From positions 1-11,659 of the forward strand of contig UQVD01000061.1 in the NCBI GenBank assembly GCA_900544385.1: 11,659 nt of DNA, given 5' to 3'. The translations under genes were made by a program, and so were the position numbers. Below, one piece after another: positions 6,644 through 11,659 of the stretch. This DNA is from an uncultured Collinsella sp. GTDB taxonomy: Bacteria > Actinomycetota > Coriobacteriia > Coriobacteriales > Coriobacteriaceae. Under the pieces are notes generated by a model. The model ran no database searches. It saw only the letters and a list, made by a program, of their open reading frames with translations, and was not told the origin of the DNA. How positions within the stretch are numbered: the stretch's first letter is position 1; every line of letters begins with the position of its first letter.

Positions 6644-6803
6644 CGAAACGAGCGCCGCCGTGCGGTCCGGCTTTTGGGGTTTATCAATTGGTAGTCCGCG
6701 TCGATCGAGCAAGCTGCCCTGCCTCCCGGCAGGTGCGTAATCCCCTTGGTCGATCCGTCTCGAGGTGCGCTCTTTGCTCATCTTGTGGCGTGGAGTTACG
6801 ATA
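6644..6803. other. Intergenic stretch before the AAA ATPase
   Basis: No convincing gene. It holds two short hairpins. One is CCGC/GCGG (6655-6658 with 6662-6665), followed within a few bases by CTTTT (6671-6675), which could be a weak terminator. The other is CCTGCC/GGCAGG (6718-6723 with 6728-6733). A TACGAT hexamer at 6797-6802 with a poor TTGCTC -35 (6774-6779, spacing 17) is a weak promoter candidate for the downstream ATPase. Confidence 0.4.
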
Positions 6804-6838
6804 CTCCTAAAAGTGTAACCAGATTCGAGTTTTAGGAG
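6804..6838 (+). promoter_or_regulatory. Inverted repeat covering the ribosome binding site of the AAA ATPase gene
   Basis: CTCCTAAAA (6804-6812) is an exact inverted repeat of TTTTAGGAG (6830-6838), with a 17-base spacer. The right arm contains AGGAG at 6834-6838, the Shine-Dalgarno sequence six bases before the TTG start at 6845. In RNA the left arm would pair with and hide the ribosome binding site. In DNA the same symmetry could be a dimeric repressor site. Confidence 0.7.
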
Positions 6839-6844
6839 CAGCTT

Positions 6845-8110
6845 TTGAAGGGTGGCAGACTCAGGAACCGCGATAGATACCTCGAGGAGGCGATGCTCTT
6901 CCGTGACACCGACCTCATCAAGGTGATCACGGGCGTGCGCAGGTGCGGCAAGTCGAGCCTTCTCGATCTAATTAGGATGGCCGTCGAGTCTGAAGGAGTC
7001 GCTGGCCGCGGCTTTGTGAGCGTCAACCTGGAAAGCAAGGGTACGGGCATCAAGACGGAGGACCAGCTTTATGATTACGTTCGCGGGCGCCTGTCGGACA
7101 AGGGTCGCACCTACGTTTTCATAGACGAGCCCCAGAGAATCGATGGCTGGCAGGATGCGGTCAACGCAATGAGGATCGACTTCGATTGCGACATCTACCT
7201 CACGGGCTCGAATGCGTATCTTCTCTCGAGCGAGCTGGCCACCTATCTCTCCGGGCGCTACGTAGAGGTAAAGATGCTGCCCCTGTCCTTCTCCGAGTTC
7301 GCCGACTTCTGCGGAATCGAGTTCGTATCGGGAACTTCGGTGGCTCTCACTCCCGAGGGGGATCCCGTTCTCTTCGACGACATGCTTACTCGTTACCTTG
7401 AGTACGGGGGCATGCCAGCCATCGCATCCCTCTCGACGACCCAGGCGCAGCACTCGGCGTACATGTCCGGCGTCTACGAAGCCATCGCCGTGCGTGATAT
7501 TGTCAACCGTGAGCGCGGGAAGGGCAAAAGTGCGGTGACTGACCCTTCCCTGCTGCGCCATGTGGCCGAATTCCTGGCGGACAACATCGGCAACGAGTGC
7601 TCGTCGAGTCGAATCGCCGGCGCGTTAACTTCTGCGGGGCCGAAGACCACGAACAAGACCGTTTCCTCGTATGTGGGTGCGCTTGAGGAGGCCTTCCTGT
7701 TCTATCGTGCCACGCGTTACGATTTGCACGGCAAGGCGCTCCTCAAGACGAACCCAAAGGAGTACATCGTCGACACCGGCTTCAGGACCTGGATGGCCGG
7801 CTATAGGGTCACGGATACTGGCCGCCTGTTCGAGAACGCCGTGTATCTCCAGCTGCTCTACGAAGGATGGAGCGTGCATGTGGGCAAGCTCTATGGCAAG
7901 GAAGTCGACTTCGTTGCGACGAAGGACGGGCGCGTGCTCTACGTGCAGGCGACTGACGAGATGTTCGCAAGCGAGACCAGGGAGCGAGAGATCGCCCCTC
8001 TGAAGTCGATACGAGACAACCACGAGAAGATCGTGGTCGTGAGGCAGGGTTCCTACGACACGGATATCGACGGCATCCGCATCGTGAGCGCGAGGGACTT
8101 TTTCCTCTAG
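6845..8110 (+). CDS. AAA family ATPase with C-terminal DUF4143
   Basis: A 421-residue protein with the AAA_14 plus DUF4143 architecture, common in accessory regions of bacteria and archaea; its biological role is unsettled. Walker A is GVRRCGKSS (residues 30-38), Walker B is YVFIDEPQR (90-98; D94, E95), and the sensor-1-like stretch is YLTGSNA (118-124). The middle has the family-typical LxxYLEYGGMPAI (181-193). The DUF4143 half contains FENAVYLQLL (329-338) and GKEVDFVATKDGRVLYVQA (351-369). This matches the degenerate PD-(D/E)xK-like pattern of the family, with the usual lysine absent. The start is TTG at 6845, six bases after AGGAG that lies in an inverted repeat. The next gene begins 89 bases downstream on the same strand, so co-transcription is possible but not shown. 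Confidence 0.9.
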   Translation: MKGGRLRNRDRYLEEAMLFRDTDLIKVITGVRRCGKSSLLDLIRMAVESEGVAGRGFVSVNLESKGTGIKTEDQLYDYVRGRLSDKGRTYVFIDEPQRIDGWQDAVNAMRIDFDCDIYLTGSNAYLLSSELATYLSGRYVEVKMLPLSFSEFADFCGIEFVSGTSVALTPEGDPVLFDDMLTRYLEYGGMPAIASLSTTQAQHSAYMSGVYEAIAVRDIVNRERGKGKSAVTDPSLLRHVAEFLADNIGNECSSSRIAGALTSAGPKTTNKTVSSYVGALEEAFLFYRATRYDLHGKALLKTNPKEYIVDTGFRTWMAGYRVTDTGRLFENAVYLQLLYEGWSVHVGKLYGKEVDFVATKDGRVLYVQATDEMFASETREREIAPLKSIRDNHEKIVVVRQGSYDTDIDGIRIVSARDFFL

Positions 8111-8199
8111 GGCCATGCGATTCATCGCGAGGCAGTTAGGTCAAGTGAGAAACATGCCTGACATCGGTTTGCTGACGATCTAAAACAGTAAGGAGAAGC

Positions 8200-9948
8200 T
8201 TGGACAATCGCAAAATCGAGCAGAACGCGGTCAATGCTGTCAAGCAGGCTTTCGGCGATGTCGCTTGCGTCTATGCGTATATAGATGAGAACGACAAGAC
8301 CGAATGCACCGACGGGCACCTGCAAGTCTACTCGTCTTCTTCCTTCACGATTGAGACCGTTGAAGGCCAGTTGCCGCTTCAGGTCAAGGGGACCACTTCG
8401 AAAAGAAAATCGGACCGACCTAAGCGGCAAGTTCGAGTTTCAGACCTCAGGCACTATCTCAACATTGCTGGAGGCTGCATCTATTTTTACGTCTACTGTG
8501 GGAGCGAGGCTCGTTCAGCGGAGGTTTTCTACAGACTTTTGCTTCCCTATGACCTAAAGAAGATTCTGGCCGATATTCCGGAGCAACAAGAGCGCATCTC
8601 TTTGCGTTTCGACCGGCTTCCATCAGACGCGGCGGAATTGACGCGGCTTGTCAGAAGGGCGGTCAAGGACAGAGCAAAGCAGCGAGCAGTCGCTGGCATC
8701 GCCCCCAAGACAATCGAGGAATTTAAGGACGCCGGCCTTTGCTTTGATGAGTGCGAGTTTGGAATCGAGCTGCTCGAGGGCGAGTCGCCCGCAAGCTTGG
8801 CTCCATACAGGAACGGGCTGTATATCTACGGGAAGAGCCCCTGGGGAGAGCTGTATCCCTTGAATAAGCTTGAAAACATAGTTGGCGTCGCGATTGGGTC
8901 TCGGCATGACGTCAGCTCTGGTGATGTTTCCCTAAATGCGGTGGTCATGGCCGGAGAAAATGAGAATGGCGAGCACGTTTTCTTCAGGGGTTTCGACATA
9001 TGCCTCTCCACCAACACAATCGCCCTCAGCGAGACCGGAACTCTTGTCGAGCGCATGGAAGAGTTGGCCCTCATGCGCGCATTGATGCAAACCGGTACGC
9101 TTTCCATAGACGGAAGCGGCTTTGCTCGCGGGTGCAAGTTGAGCGGAGGCGACCTCGACGCCCTTGAGAGTCGATTGCAGTCGCTGGAGATTATCAAGCG
9201 GGTTGTCGACGCTCTTCATTACAAGCCAGAGCTCGACATCAGTGCGTTGACCACTCAGGATTTAAGAAACATCGAGACAATTTACAAGGGATTGGTTGAG
9301 AACGCACCCCTCCACTACAAGGATCGGCAAAACGGATTCGGATATATCAATCTGGGGAACCATCCGATTAAGCTCGTGTTTTACCAAGTATCTGAAGATA
9401 TGTACCGAATGGTCGATGGGCTTCGACTGGATGACCTGACGGTCTCGGTGTTCTTCCGGGGCGAGGGGGATGCCCCCGTAGTCGTCGCGCCTCTGTTCGT
9501 CCAAACGATGCAGGACTATATGAGGCTTGCCAATATCGATGCCGAGGTGTTTGCCGCTACGTTGAAGCAGTATCCAGTCACCGAAGTTAGCTCTGCCTAC
9601 GTCAACGACAAGATGCTTGAAATGCTATCAGCCTACGATCAAGATGCGTGCTGTAAGGAAGAGTTGCTGAAATGCTGCGAGATGACCGTAGACGCCCTGG
9701 AAGCTTTTGCGGATCGAGAGGCAACCCTGATAAATCGATATCAAATTGCCGCTCGAAAGCGAGATCTTACTAGCGAGGAGAAATCTGAGTTAATGGCAAT
9801 CCAGCTGAATTCAGATAGTGCGCTGTCGAAAGCATGCGCAGCAGCCTTGCGCGGAGACTCGGACATGGCCTCTGCGCTCAGAGCGTCACTTGACGAAGAG
9901 GCACGAACGACGCTCGGCTCATGGCCGATCGGCCGTTTCTTCGCATAA
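8200..9948 (+). CDS. DUF4365 (PD-(D/E)xK-like nuclease) domain protein
   Basis: A 582-residue protein. The N-terminal ~150 residues resemble DUF4365, a domain related to restriction-endonuclease-like (PD-(D/E)xK) nucleases. After an N-terminal helix come DGHLQVY (D38) and PLQVKGTT (Q61, K63). These fit the D…(Q/E)xK active-site spacing, and a histidine- and tyrosine-containing LRHYLNIAGG…YFYVY segment follows. The middle (~170-330) is predicted beta-rich. The C-terminal ~100 residues are helical, with an INRYQIAARKRDLTSEEKSEL stretch and a GSWPIGRFFA terminus; I have seen this ending in other DUF4365 proteins. The start is TTG with AAGGAG (8190-8195) four bases upstream. GC content and codon bias are lower than in guaA or ychF, consistent with horizontal acquisition. 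The gap to the next gene is 28 bases, so the two likely form an operon. The nuclease activity and its target are inference. Confidence 0.75.
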   Translation: MDNRKIEQNAVNAVKQAFGDVACVYAYIDENDKTECTDGHLQVYSSSSFTIETVEGQLPLQVKGTTSKRKSDRPKRQVRVSDLRHYLNIAGGCIYFYVYCGSEARSAEVFYRLLLPYDLKKILADIPEQQERISLRFDRLPSDAAELTRLVRRAVKDRAKQRAVAGIAPKTIEEFKDAGLCFDECEFGIELLEGESPASLAPYRNGLYIYGKSPWGELYPLNKLENIVGVAIGSRHDVSSGDVSLNAVVMAGENENGEHVFFRGFDICLSTNTIALSETGTLVERMEELALMRALMQTGTLSIDGSGFARGCKLSGGDLDALESRLQSLEIIKRVVDALHYKPELDISALTTQDLRNIETIYKGLVENAPLHYKDRQNGFGYINLGNHPIKLVFYQVSEDMYRMVDGLRLDDLTVSVFFRGEGDAPVVVAPLFVQTMQDYMRLANIDAEVFAATLKQYPVTEVSSAYVNDKMLEMLSAYDQDACCKEELLKCCEMTVDALEAFADREATLINRYQIAARKRDLTSEEKSELMAIQLNSDSALSKACAAALRGDSDMASALRASLDEEARTTLGSWPIGRFFA

Positions 9949-9976
9949 GACCGCATAGACTTTTTGAGGCATCAAA

Positions 9977-10561
9977 ATGAAGCTACTCGTCGAATCGATT
10001 AGAAATGCGGTTGAGAAAGACTGCCTTATCCCAGCCCTTATGTCTTCCCTTACCATTCCCGACGCCATGGGGCAGCTTCTTTATCCCAATCTCGTCCTTC
10101 ATAACGGGAAGAGAGCGGCGGGGCGGCAGTATGTGAAGTGGTTTGATGACTGGGCGGCAAACGACTTCCTGTTTTCGGGAGACCCCTCGAACGAAGGTGA
10201 AACGATTCCAGGTCAAATCTTTAATGGGAAGATGTGCTGGAAGCTCCGGTGCTCCCTGTTGCATTCAGGCGACTACGATGTGTCGGTCGATGCTCCCGAG
10301 AAAGACGAGAGCTTCGACTACGACTACAAGTTCGAGCTTGTCCTCCACGGGTGCAACGCCCTCTGCTCTTCCTGGCCGTCGCCCAAGAGCGGGATGCGTG
10401 CGACTAAGAGCGTGACGTTCCGCGTTGATGCGGCGTCGCTCGCGAGCTCGCTGTGCAACGCCGCGGAGGCCTGTCTTAAAGAAACGGGCGAAACGGTCAG
10501 TTACCCCAATCTGGAGTTATTCGACGTGGCTGCATGGGCGGATAGATTCAATACTTGCTGA
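9977..10561 (+). CDS. HEPN-like small protein (RCSLLH motif), partner of the DUF4365 gene
   Basis: A 194-residue, mostly soluble protein, with GAGG (9966-9969) seven bases before its ATG. The N-terminus is helical (LLVESIRNAVEKDCLIPALMSSLTIPDAMG), then comes RQYVKWFDDWA and the motif KLRCSLLHSGDY. R91…H96 fits the Rx4H signature of HEPN ribonucleases. The general layout (helix, PDxxG, YxxWF, then RCxLLHxG) matches a family of unnamed bacterial proteins I have met next to accessory genes. I cannot give it an official family name. The C-terminal half is less distinctive, with a DYDYKFEL acidic stretch. It lies 28 bases after the DUF4365 gene on the same strand. If both are nucleases, one could act on DNA and the other on RNA, or the pair could be a toxin with its control. 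RNase activity is inferred only from the motif. Confidence 0.7.
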   Translation: MKLLVESIRNAVEKDCLIPALMSSLTIPDAMGQLLYPNLVLHNGKRAAGRQYVKWFDDWAANDFLFSGDPSNEGETIPGQIFNGKMCWKLRCSLLHSGDYDVSVDAPEKDESFDYDYKFELVLHGCNALCSSWPSPKSGMRATKSVTFRVDAASLASSLCNAAEACLKETGETVSYPNLELFDVAAWADRFNTC

Positions 10562-10803
10562 GCCATCTCGTCAAACTCCTTGTGTGCTAAACGTTGGTGT
10601 TGGCGCCCCGGAAAAGGGGTGTGGCCAGCGCCTAGAATCTTCAGCTACCACGCTGAGACGATAGGAGATGACCACATGGACACTATGGCGCACGAGGCGC
10701 CCGCGACGCCGTTGCTTGCGTTTCGCTATCGCTGCTCGAAGCGTGTCGCTTGGGGCCCTGGCCGGAGGAGAGACGACCGCTCCCTGCGAGACTGCGGAAC
10801 CAC
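10562..10803. other. Intergenic stretch with hairpin and possible gene remnant
   Basis: After the HEPN-like gene there is a hairpin, GGCGC (10602-10606) with GCGCC (10628-10632), plus an inner CCC/GGG; no T-run follows. At 10663-10667 AGGAG is followed after eight bases by an ATG at 10676, which opens a frame starting MDTMAHEAPATPLLAFRYRC. The frame becomes Arg-rich and then runs antisense into the DUF3800 gene to 10939. This could be the 5' stub of a gene cut off by arrival of the DUF3800 gene, or a chance frame. I recognise no family. Confidence 0.35.
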
Positions 10804-11478
10804 CTATATCCGCTTGCTGCGGGCTTGCTTGAACCAGTTCCTCTTGAAAGAACCTATACCTCCGAAGAACTTGTTGTACGTCTCACCGTTCTCCTTGGCC
10901 TCGTACTTGACCAAGGCAAGTTCGATGGTGCAGAGGTAATCCGCCACTTGCTCGAGGCGGTAATCGGTCATCGAGGTCTTGCGGCGTCGGACGACCCCTT
11001 TTGAGAGGACCTTGCCCACCGAGCGGTCAAGCGCCTGTATGACAATGTCCTGACCGTTGTCGTAGTAAACCTTCACATCGTCGAAGGATTGAAAGAAGCC
11101 CAGGTGTTCAATCATGGCAGAGGAGATATCGCGCCCCATACGTTCCATTAGCCTTGCCGGGTCTTCGAACTGGCTGCGGTGGTAGACGAACGTGATATAG
11201 GAAATGGGAAGTTTGCGGACGAACGAGGAGAAACGGGCGAGCATAACCTTGCGCTGCTCGATGTCAAGAAACTCATAGTCCTTGTGCCCGTTCACGAGAG
11301 GCTCGGAGTGAAACGGAATGTTAGGGAGATCGGCCCTGACAAGCTTGGCCTCATAGCCCGTGACCGCCTCAGCGATGCTGCCTTCCTGGTCGTGAAAGAC
11401 GAGTACGAGCGGGTAGTAGCGAGCTTTGCCGCCGCGGTCGCCGCTCTCGTCGACGAAGATGCTGAGCTCCTTGGCCAA
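10804..11478 (-). CDS. DUF3800 domain protein
   Basis: A 224-residue protein of the DUF3800 family, an RNase H-like-fold group frequent in phage and defence-rich loci; the exact activity is not established. The N-terminal signature IFVDESGD has D10 and E11. It is followed by FHSE (56-59), the central VYYDNGQD (D140), and the C-terminal EQVADYLC (Q177, D180). These are the conserved acidic and polar positions of the family. The start is TTG at 11478, set by AGGAG six bases upstream on the minus strand. The start lies only ~22 bases downstream of a rho-independent terminator, so its expression probably depends on readthrough (see the leader features). It converges on the HEPN-like gene from the opposite strand. 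Confidence 0.85.
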   Translation of the reverse strand: MAKELSIFVDESGDRGGKARYYPLVLVFHDQEGSIAEAVTGYEAKLVRADLPNIPFHSEPLVNGHKDYEFLDIEQRKVMLARFSSFVRKLPISYITFVYHRSQFEDPARLMERMGRDISSAMIEHLGFFQSFDDVKVYYDNGQDIVIQALDRSVGKVLSKGVVRRRKTSMTDYRLEQVADYLCTIELALVKYEAKENGETYNKFFGGIGSFKRNWFKQARSKRI

Positions 11479-11500
11479 TGGGGACTCCTAATGGAATGGA

Positions 11501-11529
11501 TAAAAAAATAGCCGGGGGACTCCCCCGGC
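11501..11529 (-). terminator. Rho-independent terminator in the DUF3800 leader
   Basis: On the minus strand an eight-base-pair perfect stem, GCCGGGGG/CCCCCGGC (11529-11522 with 11518-11511), has a three-base loop and is followed by TATTTTTTTA. This is textbook intrinsic termination reading toward lower coordinates. It lies between a candidate promoter (11562-11590) and the DUF3800 start at 11478. Confidence 0.9.
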
Positions 11530-11536
11530 ACTTGGA

Positions 11537-11555
11537 GGTAGCTTAATGAGCCACC
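11537..11555 (-). other. Leader hairpin just upstream of the terminator
   Basis: On the minus strand GGTGGCT-CATTA-AGCTACC forms a seven-base-pair stem (one G·U) with a five-base loop. Its 5' edge coincides with the transcription start expected from the -10 at 11567-11562. RNA made from that promoter would open with this hairpin and then meet the terminator. Confidence 0.6.
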
Positions 11556-11561
11556 AACAAC

Positions 11562-11590
11562 CTTATAGCGTGTGCTGGCGGTGAGTGCAA
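11562..11590 (-). promoter_or_regulatory. Putative promoter of the DUF3800 leader
   Basis: On the minus strand TTGCAC (11590-11585) is followed at 17 bases by TATAAG (11567-11562). The -10 is a 5/6 match with ideal spacing; the -35 is only 3/6. Transcription is expected to start near 11555. Confidence 0.5.
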
Positions 11591-11611
11591 GAGGGGAACG
11601 GGATGAAACCG

Positions 11612-11659
11612 CTGTCTCTTATACACATCTCCGAGCCCACGAGACCGATCAGTATCTCG
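11612..11659. other. Nextera adapter and index contamination (right end)
   Basis: CTGTCTCTTATACACATCT (11612-11630) and CCGAGCCCACGAGAC (11631-11645) are the reverse complement of the left-end adapter. CGATCAGT (11646-11653) is the i7 index, which I recall as Nextera XT N727. ATCTCG (11654-11659) begins the P7 tail. None of this is genomic. Confidence 0.98.

Noticed and set aside
6458..6781. Minus-strand frame of 107 codons downstream of guaA
   Set aside because: No ribosome binding site and no recognised domain. It overlaps the recognisable GyrI-like remnant on the other strand.
6389..11611. CRISPR array, tRNA or att repeat in the accessory block
   Set aside because: No regularly spaced repeats, no cloverleaf and no second copy of the guaA 3' end were found.

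Overview
This looks like a short-read assembly contig from a high-GC Gram-positive, most likely a gut Coriobacteriia member of the Collinsella type. That guess rests on the GC-rich codon use, GTG/TTG starts with AGGAG-type ribosome binding sites, and the ychF, asparaginase and guaA sequences. It is recognition from memory, not a database result. Both contig ends are sequencing adapter: bases 1-36 and 11612-11659 are Nextera sequence, and the right end carries an apparent i7 index. Genomic DNA therefore spans about 37-11611, and the first gene is 5'-truncated.

The left half is housekeeping. It holds a partial double-[4Fe-4S] ferredoxin-type protein (38-907), the ATPase/GTPase ychF (1022-2098), and a small DUF1648/SdpI-like membrane protein whose ribosome binding site overlaps the ychF stop. 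Next comes a divergent pair: an unrecognised 129-residue protein on the minus strand and an XRE-type regulator on the plus strand. They are separated by a perfect 24-bp palindrome that carries a -10-like hexamer on each strand. A roughly 320-bp gene-free stretch follows, containing two inverted copies of a ~42-bp sequence (MITE-like). Then come a type I L-asparaginase on the minus strand and guaA (GMP synthetase) on the plus strand.

The right half, downstream of guaA, is accessory. It starts with a strong hairpin and a 3' fragment of a GyrI-like gene. An AAA ATPase with a DUF4143 C-terminus (6845-8110) follows; its ribosome binding site lies inside an inverted repeat. Then comes a compact pair: a 582-residue protein with an N-terminal DUF4365/PD-(D/E)xK-like nuclease domain (8200-9948), and a 194-residue protein with an RCSLLH motif matching the HEPN RNase signature Rx4H (9977-10561). 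The last gene is a minus-strand DUF3800 protein (10804-11478), with a promoter, a hairpin and a rho-independent terminator packed into its short leader.

The DUF4365 plus HEPN-like pair, flanked by DUF4143 and DUF3800 genes behind guaA, is the best candidate for an undescribed system. A plausible reading is a nuclease-based defence or abortive-infection module. That function is inference; the sequence shows only the domain architecture and the neighbourhood.
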